Shown here piece by piece: positions 34,501 to 47,793 of a stretch of DNA of 64,000 bases (the first letter of the stretch is position 1; the number at the start of each line of letters is the position of its first letter). Below the pieces are notes generated by a model that had not been told where the DNA came from, did no database searches, and saw nothing but the letters and a program-made list of their open reading frames with translations. The stretch covers positions 868,001-932,000 of the forward strand of contig JACDTU010000002.1 of NCBI GenBank assembly GCA_022376465.1. Reading direction: 5' to 3'. The position numbers were made by a program, and so were the translations under genes. The DNA is from Cubamyces lactineus (lineage: Eukaryota > Basidiomycota > Agaricomycetes > Polyporales > Polyporaceae).

Positions 34501-35295
34501 TCTGCCTAGACCTGAGCTGCTCTTGCTCGCTCGGAGGCTTCACGAGCCAGGAGAGAAAAGAGCGATCATCGATGAGCGGAGCCCAAAGCGCAGGGTTCCA
34601 AGAGATATCCTTGGACACAGCAGCGCATGGTTGCCTGAGGGGCAGTGAGCGGTGGCACTGACAGCGTCAATAGGATGGTGCACATACCGGCAGAGCAAGA
34701 CCACAACTGTATCGCTTTTGGCGGGGATAAATCCGAGCATGAACACATTCTTGCTGCCACAATTGTAGCATTCGGGCACGGTCTCCCCGAGAGGACTCTC
34801 GCTGTGCAGGATGACCTCCTTGTGCTTTGCGCGGACGAGATGGTTGACTATATGAGACGCGGAAGTGTTCCCCCTAGAATTGCAGAACCATTTCGAGCAA
34901 ATGAGACACTTGACTACGGATGCGGGCGAATGGATGCCACAGTAGCTAGGGGAACGTTAACGCAATGTATGCAGACAACCGGTGCCGAGACTGACTCACC
35001 TGCAGGCATGTGGCGGTAGAGCAACTTGACCCTCATCTTTCAGGTCGTCCAGGACCGCGTCAAAATCCTCGTCAATGGTGGCCGCGCTCCCTTTCTTTCC
35101 GTGTCCGCCATGAGAGTGTCCGTTGGGCGAGGAAGTGAAGGAGCGGTCATCTGTGATTGAGAGGTTTTCTAGATCCACAGGAACGCGACTTTGGCTAGAG
35201 GTGTTCGCGGTGTAGATGGACGAGGTATCGTCAACGACACCCATGCCGCCATAAGAAGACGCAGTGTCAGATTGAAAGTTTTCGAATGTGTCCAT
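31554..35295 (-). CDS. UPF1: ATP-dependent RNA helicase UPF1 (nonsense-mediated decay)
   Basis: Central SF1 helicase of nonsense-mediated mRNA decay. The start at 35295-35293 gives [17 protein letters not shown]. The Cys/His-rich domain that binds UPF2 spans [20 protein letters not shown] to [14 protein letters not shown] (about 34720-35010). Domain 1B follows. The helicase core has Walker [15 protein letters not shown] (about 33640-33690), motif [14 protein letters not shown] (about 33230), motif IV-like [17 protein letters not shown] (about 32900-32960) and the motif V-VI region [20 protein letters not shown] with [11 protein letters not shown] (about 32370-32520). The C terminus is serine/glutamine-rich with several SQ dipeptides, which in animals are UPF1 phosphorylation sites. 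The stop is at 31554-31556. All ATPase motifs are intact. About seven short introns. Confidence 0.98.
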
Positions 35296-35539
35296 GTTTT
35301 CGTGAGTACAAGAGTAAGAGCTGAATGCAGGGCGAGAAGACGAGAAGGAGAACAAGTAGTAAGCCAGTCTGTGCTCCGCTGAAGCCTGCGATCTGCTTAC
35401 TCGGGATCGCGACCACGTGGTAGCCACATGGCTACTCGCTCACGTGCAGTTAGCGTAGCTGCACCGTTATCCCACTACACACTCTCCTCGAAGTCAGCCT
35501 TCAACTGGCCATAGCCTGCCATAGCACGTTGAACTTTCG
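35296..35539. promoter_or_regulatory. Compact bidirectional promoter between UPF1 and the HYPK-like gene
   Basis: Only 244 bp separate the two divergent start codons, so regulatory DNA is probably shared. Contains CACGTGG-type E-box sequence at about 35414 and a CACGTG at about 35439. Whether these are used is not known. Confidence 0.6.
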
Positions 35540-35936
35540 ATGGCTTCTTCACGAAGCAACGGTCGCCCAGAACCAGAGGTCATCGCGAGCGTACGGAGCA
35601 TCTATCTAACTGGCTGGCAGACATCGCTCACGAATGCAAAACAACCAGTTCTTGGATGGCCACTCGTACTCGAAGGGCAAACTGGAGGAGGCCTCTCGAG
35701 TTCTCCGGCTTGACAAGCCCTACCCGAAGCCTCCAAAGGCGCCGCTCAGTACATTCAAAGCGGAAGATATCGAGCTGATTGTGAGTGCCTTTCTTCAACG
35801 TAGTCTCGGTGGTCCCTCACAACTACACTCCCAGGCTCAGGAGTTTGAAATGGCCCGCGCACAGGCGGAAAAGATCCTCAGCGAGGCAAACGGCGAGCTG
35901 GCGAAGGCACTGAATACGCTGGTCATATTACCGTGA
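35540..35936 (+). CDS. HYPK-like protein (NatA-associated, NAC-alpha-type UBA domain)
   Basis: Three exons, 35540-35590, 35649-35780 and 35835-35936, join in frame to 94 codons. The protein reads MASSRSNGRPEPEVIAS-FL and then DGHSYSKGKLEEASRVLRLD. A Lys/Pro-rich linker leads to the C-terminal three-helix UBA-like domain AEDIELIAQEFEMARAQAEK with NGELAKALNTLVILP, which aligns by eye with the HYPK family pattern EDLELI..E..I..A.AE..L....G....AL..L. HYPK binds and regulates the N-terminal acetyltransferase NatA (Naa15/Naa10) at the ribosome. The 58-nt first intron has a CTAAC branch-like site and removes an in-frame-incompatible segment. Short length is normal for the family. Confidence 0.85.
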
Positions 35937-35982
35937 TGACTACGTTGTGTATAGTATGTTTATCAAGACGACGTCGCTACTT

Positions 35983-37209
35983 CTAGGGAGTGACCAGGGG
36001 TGTCGTATGGTGATTGGCCAAGTGCTGTATAGAAAGCAACAGCGTCTTTGGTGCCGTCGTCTGGTTGGGATGCATTGAATGCTTCTTCAAGGTACCCGTC
36101 ATACCCATTTGCGGATTGGAGGGAGCATGATATGCAATATACGCCTTCGATGCAGGGGGGTGGGGGTTCTCTTTAGTCTCCCTTGTCTCCTCGGAATCGA
36201 TTCGCACCGTGCTCGTCATCTTGACCCCCTCCAAGCCTTGCGGGAAGATGCCGACTGTTGCCGGGGCCGCCTTCAAGGTGACTGCGTTGAAGCGGTAGGT
36301 GGTGACCGACGGCGGCTGATACGTAAGTCGGGCGATGTTGAGGGTAGACGTCATGCCGATAGTCGCAACGACCGCGCTCTTGCCATGATGTTCCTTGGTG
36401 ACGACACGTCCGATGTGTGGCTTGTTATTGAGAAGCGTCTGCAGGGGCGTGGACCGCGAGTAGGAAAGGCCCGCAAAACGGTGGGGTTGCTGCTCGATGT
36501 GACGGGGTCGGGGCTGGTGGTAGTCAAGATAGGCCCTGTGCTCCAGGAAGCTCTTGAAGTGGTCGCCCGTGGCATACAACGACTGGGTGAGTAGCGAAGG
36601 ATTGAGGTCCGGCTTGGGATCCGATTTCGACTCGAAGCGCGGACCGTACTCCTTCAGATATTCGCGGAAAGCGGGTCGCAGCTTCCTGATGCGCCGGAGG
36701 TACCAGTCGAACTCGCCGTCTGTCATGGCGTCCCAGTTCCGTGTCGCAGAGCTCCTAGGTGGCAACGGCTTAGGTGCGGGTTGCTGCTCCTTGCCTATGG
36801 CTGCGACCGAGAGCGGCTCTGTCTCTGCTTTTGCCTCCGCCGCGATGCTCTCTGGCTCCGGCACCAGGTCCGAGTCCACCAAGAACTGAATCTCGCCCAA
36901 CCATCCCATCCTCGCCGCCCACGGGCCATCTTTGGAGACAGCGGGTGTAGTACCTGTCTCGTCGAACATCCTGATCCACCTATTCTCCGGCTCTGCGCTC
37001 CGCCATACTGTCTGCTGCTCCCGGGAGTCGATGGCCTGAACTGTGATGTGTGCGTTCCTTCGCCGAATTGCGAGGGGTCGTTTCAGGCCAAAGTTGCCGC
37101 GCGCAGCATGTCCATCGAAAGTAGTGTATACCTGGCCAATCGATGGGTCGAAAGAGGCGAATTTTGACCGCCGGAGGAGTGCAGCAAACTGAGAGGGCGG
37201 CGTAGCCAT
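35983..37209 (-). CDS. MRP51: Mitochondrial small ribosomal subunit protein Mrp51 (bS1m)
   Basis: Single exon, 408 codons from the ATG at 37209-37207 (MATPPSQFAALLRRSKFAS) to the stop at 35983-35985. Conserved blocks FDPSIGQVYTTFDGHAARGN, FGLKRPLAIRRRNAHITVQA and IDSREQQTVW match the Mrp51/fungal mitoribosomal family, a component of the mitochondrial small subunit which in yeast influences translation of COX2 and COX3 mRNAs. The middle contains MTDGEFDWYLRRIRKLRPAF. Upstream in-frame Met codons (for example at 37260) exist, but the chosen start gives a short N terminus rich in Ser, Leu and Arg compatible with mitochondrial import. The 3' end overlaps no other gene but lies only 46 bp from the HYPK-like stop. 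Confidence 0.88.
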   Translation of the reverse strand: MATPPSQFAALLRRSKFASFDPSIGQVYTTFDGHAARGNFGLKRPLAIRRRNAHITVQAIDSREQQTVWRSAEPENRWIRMFDETGTTPAVSKDGPWAARMGWLGEIQFLVDSDLVPEPESIAAEAKAETEPLSVAAIGKEQQPAPKPLPPRSSATRNWDAMTDGEFDWYLRRIRKLRPAFREYLKEYGPRFESKSDPKPDLNPSLLTQSLYATGDHFKSFLEHRAYLDYHQPRPRHIEQQPHRFAGLSYSRSTPLQTLLNNKPHIGRVVTKEHHGKSAVVATIGMTSTLNIARLTYQPPSVTTYRFNAVTLKAAPATVGIFPQGLEGVKMTSTVRIDSEETRETKENPHPPASKAYIAYHAPSNPQMGMTGTLKKHSMHPNQTTAPKTLLLSIQHLANHHTTPLVTP

Positions 37210-38302
37210 GAAGACCTGACACGAGACTCGGAGGAGAACTTGCCAGGTATTAACGCCCATGAGCAACGCAGGTCGGAGTTCATTTTCGTGAAAGCGCCGC
37301 TACAATGGTAGTTGGTTGCCACATATAAGGAAGGCTCGTGGGCTGTTCCGCAACCTGAACATCGACGTCAAATTGCTGTCCTGTCCTTTGCTTGCCCTCT
37401 CAGGCGTTGCTCATCGGTAGGCTGGACGGTCCAGACAAACGTCGGAGAAGAAGCTGGGTGTCTCAAAAACAATCTTTGCTGATTGCTTCTCCCTCTGGTT
37501 GAGAGGCTAGGACGCAGGATCACCTGGGGATCATCCACATTCCTTCGTAGTCTATACATGTACTTGGACGCGATGGATGGCATCAATGAATGATTGTGAG
37601 TCTTCTTTGTGCATCGTTGTGATGAGCCGGCGGAGCCTATGACGAAGAACCTGGTAACATGACACACCCACACTGCGAGCCCTCCCTCTGAAAGGAGCGG
37701 CTAGGTTCTGCAGCGCGGTTGGCTCGTCCAGCACAAATTTCTTGATACACGTCGGGTGTGAATGGAGAATGAAAGGCGAGGCTGAGGCTCCGTTCGTGCA
37801 TCGGGCATCATACGAAGAGTCTCGTTCTGACAGTTTCTTGTGCAGGTTCGTCGTTCCAGTCAAGCTCGTTGGTGACATGATGGTGTATTACATAGCTTGG
37901 GTTGGCTCTCGGTGTGAATGTCAGCCTCCGATGTGGTTCTGGATACGTGATGTCTGTCTGCCTGCTCGCTGTGCCAGCCAACGTCGAGGACTGTGTACGT
38001 AGTGTACGGTGTAAATTTGATGAAGGGGATGTGCGCAGCAGGCGCCTAGCGTACGCGACCGGATCGGATTGCAAGATCTAAAAGCCGACGCCTGGAAGCG
38101 CCTGCGAATGGATGTTACAATCCTGGACGAGACCGTGAGTCGCTTGCGTCTCGTTCGCTTCCTCCTCCAACGTCCACCACGACGACGAGCACCTGCGCAG
38201 CTAGCCAGCACCGACGCCGCCACGTCGTCCTGTCTTGTCCCCGGAATCGCTGCGTAGTCCGCAGGTCAACAGCTTGTGCAGCTTGAGACTTCCATAATTC
38301 CG
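37210..38302. other. Divergent intergenic region between MRP51 and the nucleotide-sugar transporter
   Basis: About 1.1 kb. Minus-strand ORFs at 37368-37673 and 37552-37878 overlap each other in different frames and show no recognised domain; a small spliced gene here cannot be ruled out but is not supported. Confidence 0.5.
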
Positions 38303-39995
38303 ATGGACGGCCGCTCGTCTGTACCGCGCAGAGTTTCTGCCCTCGGCATGTCGGCGCCGTCTTCGCCAGACGTTTACCATCGTCCATGGCCGGCCGCCGC
38401 CCGTAACAGCCCTGCCGTATCCCTCGACGATCCAGTCGCCTTGAAGCCATCGTCAACGCGGTCGAGCCCTCGGCTGACACCCATTCTGCCACCTATCAAT
38501 ACGTCTTCGCCCCTGCCATCTCCAATTCAGTCCTCGCCAGCGAGCGCTGTTGGCTCGGAGCGCGGCCCAACCATCTGCGGAGTCCCATTGAAATACTTGT
38601 CGTACGTCGCTCACGTCCTCTCCAAGCTGTTACTAGTGTTCATACAAGCTCCACAGCTTGGTCACACTCGCGGTGCAGAATGCTGCTCTGTCAATCGTTA
38701 TGCACCAGTCTCGGGTGTCGGCGCCTGCGGCTCAATCGTATTCACCTGCTACGGCCGTCCTCCTGAACGAGTTACTCAAAGGCAGCATATCTTTCGTCAT
38801 CGCATTCCTCAGGATAGCATACGCCTCCGACGCCTCCGCACTCGGGTTCGCGGGTTGGTTCTTTGCGCTTCGGCGAGTTTGTCGAGAGATCTTCAGCCCG
38901 GACTGCTGGAAATTGTCCATTCCTGCACTTCTCTACGTGGTACAGAACTCCTTGCAATTTGTGGCTATCAGCAACCTCCCGGTAGCAACATTTCAAGTCA
39001 CGTACCAAATGAAGATCCTTACTACGGCCGCCTTCTCCGTTGCTCTCCTCCGGAAGAAACTGTCTTCGTCAAAGTGGATCTCCTTGTTCTTCCTAGCAAT
39101 TGGAGTCGCCATCGTACAGCTTCAGACGGTCGGAACACGGCAGGTTCCCCCGAACACTCCTGTAGGCAGCGCACACGACTCCGCCCCGCTTCATATCCAT
39201 ATTATGAGCCCCCTCAAAGGATTTGGAGCGGTCACTGCAGCCTGCTTCACTTCCGGCCTCGCAGGAGTCTACTTCGAGATGGTACTTAAGAACTCGAAAG
39301 CCGACCTTTGGGTCCGTAACGTCCAGCTATCATTATTCTCCCTCCTTCCAGCTATCTTCCCCCTCTTCTTCGAAGTACATCACCCCGCGCACGGCGGGAT
39401 CTGGGCTAACCTCCTACGTAACTTCGGGGGTTGGGCATGGGCCACCGTCAGCATCCAGGTTCTAGGTGGACTCATCACGGCCATCGTGATCAAGTATTCG
39501 GACAACATCATGAAGGGCTTCGCAACAAGTCTGTCGATTGTGCTGTCGTTCCTCGCATCCGTCGCACTCTTCGGGTTCCGCATCACGCCGTCCTTCGTCA
39601 TCGGTTCCTCAATCGTACTTGTCGCGACGTGGATGTACAACCAACCTCCTGGCAAAGAACTCGTCGCAATCACAAACGTCATACCTGGAAAGTTGCAAAC
39701 GCCGTCCTTCCCCGGAACCCCGGTCAGCCCCGACGCTCCGATACTGGGTCACCTTCCACCAGAGAAGAAGGCGTCGCCCTTTGGCAGCCCGCGCGTCTTC
39801 GCCTCTGCCCTGGGCGCAACGGGCACCGAAAAACCCGAAAATGAGTACTTCGGACAGACTCTCGATACCTCGCGCTACCTCAACGCACCCTACGGATCGC
39901 CCTTCCCCTCTCGGACTCCCTCGCCTATCCCTACCCCTCCCTACCCCCCGCCGCATGCCGCCTCGCAGAGTATGCAGGGCAGTGCACGGCGGTAG
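38303..39995 (+). CDS. UDP-sugar transporter of the SLC35A type (UDP-galactose/UDP-GlcNAc, Golgi)
   Basis: Two exons, 38303-38601 and 38657-39995, joined across a 55-nt intron, give 545 codons. A Ser/Pro-rich cytosolic N terminus of about 90 residues precedes a ten-helix nucleotide-sugar transporter core. Signature blocks are VTLAVQNAALSIVMHQSRV, YVVQNSLQFVAISNLPVATF, VTYQMKILTTAAFSVALLRK, PLKGFGAVTAACFTSGLAGV, YFEMVLKNSKADLWVRNVQL and VIKYSDNIMKGFATSLSIVL; YQMKILTTA.FS and KYADNI.KGFA are diagnostic of the SLC35A clade. The C-terminal about 110 residues are Pro/Ser-rich and cytosolic. It should import a UDP-sugar into the Golgi lumen for glycan synthesis; the exact sugar cannot be read from sequence. 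Confidence 0.94.
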
Positions 39996-40422
39996 TAATA
40001 TGTCTAGTATACGACCTCTCTCCTTCACGAATCAAGTACATGATATACCCCCCCAAGACAATTCTTGCCTTCGTAGACGATCAATCCAACCCCACTGGCA
40101 ATGGCATCTACCAGTACAGTGCCTTACGCACGACGTTCGCTACATGTTCAACCCGACCCTACCACCGTATAGGATAGCATGAAACCTAGAGTATCTACGA
40201 TATCAGGTTCCGGTGTAATATGTGTTGAGCTGGATTGCAGCTGCGTGTCGAGATTGCAGTAGTAATCACGAGCGCTTGCCCCGAATCTCTGCGTTCCTAG
40301 ATCTGGCGTAGTCTGGCATCACGATTCACCGGAATCGCTACTACATCCATCATCGTCTACGACGTCTGGCCGCACGCTCTAAGCCTTCTCTACCCTCTTC
40401 GTGTTGCTGTTGCCCCTTGGAA
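39996..40422. other. Intergenic, transporter 3' flank and MDM12 promoter
   Basis: About 430 bp, pyrimidine-rich just before the Mdm12 start. No gene or repeat seen. Confidence 0.55.
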
Positions 40423-41568
40423 ATGTCTATAGACCTCGAGTGGGATAGACTTGAGTCGTCGCTCGCTTCCAGTCTAGTCGACCTCATCAACCGCCAACTC
40501 GAGACGACGACCCGCCCGTCGTTTATTGGGCCCATCGAAGTAACCTCGTTCGACTTTGGGTCCAGCGCGCCCGATGTCGAGCTCGTCGACATGCGCGACA
40601 TATATCGTGACTTCCTGGAGGACGATGAGGACGAAGACGAAGAGCCCGCTGCAGCGCGCGCGGCGGAGCTCTCGGACGACGACTTCGAGTGGGTGTCCCG
40701 CAAGGCCGTCCGCGGGAAGGGCATCGAGGACGGACCCGCATATCACCTCCTTCCGCCGCACATGCGCTACGGCGTAGGGCCCGGGATGGACATGCTGCAC
40801 TCGCCGCCGTTCTTGCGCTCGCCGAGGGATATATGGAGCCCTGCGATAACCAGTCTGTCCGACCTCCGGCCATCATACCCCTCTCCCTCGCTATACCTCT
40901 CCGCCATGTCCGCCATGTCTGCGGCACGACCACCTTCGGTGATCGCTCAGCGCGAAAGCATGCGGCTCGACAGTGCCGACTCCGGGTCGCGAAATGAGCT
41001 CGTTTCAGAGGCCCCTCCATCCCCACCACCAGAAGAGCCTGCACGGAAGCCGCCACCCCAGCATCCAAATTTGCAGCTGCACCTCCACATCTCCTGGCAT
41101 TCAAAACTACGCCTGACGCTCACGACTTCGTTGCTCATCAATTACCCCTCGCCTATGTTCATGTCGCTTCCTATCAAGCTCTCCGTGACCGGATTGGTCT
41201 TCAATGGCGAAGTCGTGGTCGCGTACGAGGGCGAACGTAAACGCGTGCACTTATGCATCGTAGACGAGCTCGACCCGTACGGACCCCTCGGCGGTGAACG
41301 CCCCAAGCGCGACACTCCATCTTCCGGCAGCACCCCCACAGAGGCGGACGATGAGACCGGTGGATCGCGTTCGGGGAAGCCGCTGCCTATCGGTCAAAGG
41401 TTGCTGCCTACCATTGATATCGAGAGCGAGATTGGACAGGCAGACAAGCATGTCCTGAAAAATGTAACTCGTGTAGAACGGTTCATTCAGGACGTTATTC
41501 GTAAAACCATCGAGGAGGAGCTTGTGTTCCCAAACTTTCAAACGGTTGTATTGGGTGATGGAGAGTAG
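40423..41568 (+). CDS. MDM12: ERMES complex subunit Mdm12
   Basis: Single exon, 381 codons. The protein starts MSIDLEWDRLESSLASSLVD, the typical Mdm12 N terminus, and continues to VTSFDFGSSAPDVELVDMRD. A low-complexity acidic and Pro/Ser insertion (about residues 60-210) separates the two parts of the SMP lipid-binding domain. The second part begins at LQLHLHISWHSKLRLTLTTS and includes SLLINYPSPMFMSLPIKLSV, TGLVFNGEVVVAYEGERKRV, and ends near HVLKNVTRVERFIQDVIRKT. Mdm12 bridges Mmm1 and Mdm34/Mdm10 at ER-mitochondria contact sites and carries phospholipids. ERMES is absent from animals, supporting a fungal source. The SMP insertion is usual in basidiomycete Mdm12. Confidence 0.97.
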   Translation: MSIDLEWDRLESSLASSLVDLINRQLETTTRPSFIGPIEVTSFDFGSSAPDVELVDMRDIYRDFLEDDEDEDEEPAAARAAELSDDDFEWVSRKAVRGKGIEDGPAYHLLPPHMRYGVGPGMDMLHSPPFLRSPRDIWSPAITSLSDLRPSYPSPSLYLSAMSAMSAARPPSVIAQRESMRLDSADSGSRNELVSEAPPSPPPEEPARKPPPQHPNLQLHLHISWHSKLRLTLTTSLLINYPSPMFMSLPIKLSVTGLVFNGEVVVAYEGERKRVHLCIVDELDPYGPLGGERPKRDTPSSGSTPTEADDETGGSRSGKPLPIGQRLLPTIDIESEIGQADKHVLKNVTRVERFIQDVIRKTIEEELVFPNFQTVVLGDGE

Positions 41569-41669
41569 GTCATAGACTGCGTAGGGATGATGCTAAGGGT
41601 ACAGTGTTTTGCGGACTGATACAATATGGAGGCGGACATGCCTTAATACTACAAGGATAGATATGTACT

Positions 41670-43913
<2,244 letters not shown>

Positions 43914-44314
43914 ATTGGCTTGTGTGGTTGCGTCGAAATCCAATCAACGGACGCTCAGCTAGACGGACGTTATTATTTGCGACTCCGTGGGTATCTACTG
44001 AAGAAGGAGGCTTGTGTTTGAAGAGGTCGATGCCGGAGACGAGGATGAGATGAGCGTCGGTGCAAAGTCGAGAAATTGCAGCCACCGCGAGTGGTCGGCG
44101 GGGAAAGCGCGCCGGCGGGAAGCTTGCCCCGCAGCGCGCGGAATATCCGTGACAGGAACAGCTTTTCGCGCATTTCCACCCACTCGACGACGACCGACGT
44201 CCGCCCATTCGCGACCGTCTTTCACGACCTCTACGACTCTGCATCGCTCTCTCTGGGCTCATCTTACTTGCATATACGGCGCTTCGTGTCTTGCTTTCCT
44301 CTTGATGCTGGTTC
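43914..44314. promoter_or_regulatory. Divergent region between ELP3 and the apyrase gene
   Basis: 401 bp between outward-facing start codons; both promoters and 5' leaders are expected here. The ELP3 5' leader may hold an additional small exon. No defined motif recognised. Confidence 0.55.
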
Positions 44315-46670
44315 ATGCCACCTCCTACGGTCGTTGATCCCTGGCTAGCTTCGCGTCGCTTCGGAGTTGTGATAGACGCAGGTTCTTCCGGTTCTCGTCT
44401 TCAAATATATAGCTGGAAGGATGCTCGGACTGTCCGGCAGCAGGAGAAAGGCGATGCGCTGCGAGCGCTGCCGCAGGTGGGCAAAGGCACGGAAGACGGA
44501 GAGCAATGGTCCCTCAAGGTAGAGCCCGGTATGTTCAGCATATGATTAGTGCAGTAAGTTAGGTTATGCTAAAGTATTCTCAGGTATCTCGTCTTTTGCA
44601 GACGACGTTGAAGGTATCGGAGCATACCTCAGCCCGCTGTTGGAACACGCCAGGACACACATCCCTCCCTCCCTCCAGCCGGAGACACCGCTGTTCCTCC
44701 TTGCGACTGCCGGAATGCGCCTCCTCACGCCGGAAAAGCAAGCAGACGTCCTGCAGGCCACCTGTGACTTCTTGAAGTTCCATTCGCATTTCCGTATAGA
44801 CGACCCCTCTCCAACAGGACCCTGCGGTTCCAGTGTCCGTATAATCACCGGCGAGGAGGAAGGTCTCTACGGCTGGATAGCGGTCAACTATCTCATGGAC
44901 GGTTTCAAAGGGTCAGACGACGAACGCCTCACGTATGGGTTCCTAGACATGGGTGGGGCGTCGACTCAGATAGCCTTCGAACCTAGCAAGGAGGAGCAGG
45001 AGAAAGCACAGAATCTGGTGGACGTCCGGCTTCGTCTGCTTGACTCCAGTATCATACATCACAAAGTGTTCGTCACTACTTGGCTGGGCTATGGTACGAA
45101 CCAGGCGAGGGAACGTTATGTCGGACAGCTCATCAACGAGTTCGAGGACATACGTTCCTTCTCCGCGGATGCTGCAGAACACATCGACGACCCTTGTCTC
45201 CCGAAGGATCTCGTCATAACCAACACTCCTGTCCAACCGGAGTCGGCGTCCTCACACTCCAAGACTGCACACAAATTCGTCGGCACGGGTTCGTTCGAAC
45301 AGTGTCTACAGAAGACACTCCCGCTCCTTAATAAGGACGCTCCCTGCCCGGACTCTCACTGTTTGTTCAACGGTGTCTATGTCCCGCCGATTGATTTCTC
45401 TGCATCACACTTCATTGGCGTGTCAGAGTACTGGTACTCGACGGAACAGAGCTTTGGGCTCGGAGGGGCATACGACTTCGTGCAGTACGAGCGCGCCGCA
45501 TCCGAGTTCTGCTCCCAGAACTGGACGCAAATCCTCAAGGAGCACGAAGCCTCACGCGAGCAGGGGCACCTGGGTGGCGACGGCGAAGTGGAGGAGGGTG
45601 GCGTTGTTGTCGACACCGGGAAGTGGGGTTTGGACGTCGAGATTTCGCGGTTGCAGATGCAGTGTTTCAAGGCCGCGTGGATTGTCAACGTCCTGCATGA
45701 AGGCATTGGCGTGCCTCGCATCGTCGACCCGGGTGGAAACGTCACGACTGACGGCGACTCGGTTGCAGCCCAGGCGCAAACGAAGGGTCTCGGGCGGCCC
45801 ACCTTTCAATCGATGGACAGCGTCGGCGATATTGCCATCAGTTGGACGCTGGGGAAGATGGTGTTGGAGGCGAGCAGGGAAGTTCCTGCCGCATCTGCGA
45901 CCGCTCGCCCCATCGTTGACCCCATAGATGACATACCGGATCTCTCGACTTCCCCCGTGCAGCCCATTCGCCCTCCATTCCTCGATTTCGACGGTCTCGA
46001 GGACAAGATATCGCACCATCTACCCCCATCCCTGACACGCCATTCCCTCGGGTTCTCGCCTATTGCATTCCTGTTCTACGTCGTCGTGGTCGCCTTCGCC
46101 TCCATGACCCTGTATCGAATGCGTCATCGCTTACGGAGTACCATCCGCCGATTCGTGAACAAGCGTGACCGTGCATACCTTGCGGAGGGTTACATGATGG
46201 AAGAAGGACAGTCGTTGACCGGTGGCTCCCCTCCTTCACCTGTATGGTCACCATCACCGTCTCGCATGTCCTTCCAGCTCCTGCCGCCGCTCAAGCGTCT
46301 GTCATCCAACCTTGGTCTTCGTGCTTCACGTCCTTCGCCGATCACCATTAGCAGGGAGTCATCCACCCGCTCAGGACAATACTCCCCTGTTCGCGTTTCC
46401 CCGCTACGTTCATTTTCCTTCCCCGTTCCGAAAGCGCAAGGCGGTTTGGCACCTCACGACCCGCCGAACGGCACGGCAACCTCATTTGTGCCAGGGTCGC
46501 CCCGTCTGCATGACGGTAGCATTGTCTCTAACGGCAGTGTCTCCTCTCTATCATCACGCTCTCGTAACAACTCCCACATCAACTTGTCCTCCCTCGCCCC
46601 GCGGCAGGCCGTGTCTCGGACGCTAAGCAGCGGATTGCATACACCCACTGCCCCTTACCACGAGGAATGA
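44315..46670 (+). CDS. YND1: Golgi nucleoside diphosphatase/apyrase of the GDA1-CD39 family (Ynd1-like)
   Basis: Hydrolyses nucleoside di- and triphosphates in the Golgi lumen, removing the UDP or GDP by-product of glycosyl transfer. Exons 44315-44528 and 44584-46670 give 766 codons. Apyrase conserved regions are in order: FGVVIDAGSSGSRLQIYSWK (ACR1), LFLLATAGMRLL (ACR2), ITGEEEGLYGWIAVNYLMDG (ACR3), YGFLDMGGASTQIAFEPSKE (ACR4) and a later SEYWYSTEQSFGLGGAYDF region (ACR5-like). A single transmembrane helix SPIAFLFYVVVVAFASMTLY near residues 560-580 is followed by a basic, then long Ser/Pro-rich cytosolic tail of about 180 residues. There is no N-terminal signal anchor, as in yeast Ynd1, so it is placed here rather than with Gda1. 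Confidence 0.94.
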
Positions 46671-47793
46671 TACCACCACGCCCTCACCCCGCCGCTTCTC
46701 CTGTCGTCGCCTTATAGTTATTGTCACGGACTGTTGTTGGGACATGTCACCATGTAGAGTATATATGCCCTATGCCTGCTAATCGGATGCGCTCAATGGC
46801 CACCGCTAATTAAAGGTGTGCGTCGTTCCGTCATCGCCGCGCCCCCACAAGCGCAGGCACCCCGAATCAATAGCGGGCTGCAAACTCCCAGCCTCGCACC
46901 GTCTCCGCCTGGCAGCAGCAGCGCGGCGCGCTCCGAGTTGCCCACGTTCATTTTTCCCGGGCCCACGCGAGGACGAGCCAGGGACAGATCCCTGGCGGGG
47001 TGCATGACAACCGGGGATTGTCCGCGGAGGGCCGTCTTCGAACGCTGCCCCTAGGTCATTACCGCGGCGCAACGCGAAGCCATATCAGCGACGTCGCGTA
47101 CCCGCCCACGAGCATATGCTCCGGAAGCCCGAAGCGACATGCAGCAACATGCAGAGTGTGGCGCGCGTGAGAAGCTGTCCACGGCCAGGCTCTCGCATCC
47201 GGGGCCTGGCGAGAGGCCCAAACACGCCTGCAGCTGGCATGCGTGCTGTGATCTGCTTGGACAATGGTGGCTCGGTGGGGACGATGCTCCCTTGGGTGCA
47301 GGTTCCAGAAAACGCTGCACGGATGCTAGCGCCTCCGAGAACGCTGCGCACCCTCTCTTCATATGGGTAGATTGGGAACGAGTGCCCTGGACGCATGGCG
47401 AGAAGCATGCGCACTGTGTATTGAGTTCCCGTAGCGGGTCGCAATGACACGAGGGCATGGGGGTGTAATGATGATTGAGCGATTGAGTGCGCGCCGTTGG
47501 CAGATCGATTTGAGTTAGCTCGAGCGGGTCTACCTTGCTCAGTAGGCATTGCTTCGGGACTGACAGCACTCACGCCTGGCGCTGAGACGCCACTATCGAG
47601 CAGCAGGGAAGTTACGACTAGATAACAGCAGCGGGCCGTACTCAACGTTCAACAGCGGGTCCTACCGTACATGCCTCCCCCGCCTGATCCTCCACCTGCT
47701 TCTATCCCTAGGCAGCAAAAATGTAAGTTGCCGAACCACTCCGCCTGTACGGCAGCGCGAAGGAACAGGACCGAGGCTCACAATCTCAAAGAA
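46671..47793. other. Convergent intergenic region
   Basis: About 1.1 kb between the apyrase stop and the stop of the double PWWP-like gene. ORFs on the minus strand (47051-47569, 47085-47645) overlap in different frames without a known domain. No repeat seen. Confidence 0.55.

Noticed and set aside
37368..37878. Possible small minus-strand gene (101 and 108 codons in different frames)
   Set aside because: No domain recognised and no convincing splice structure joining the two frames.
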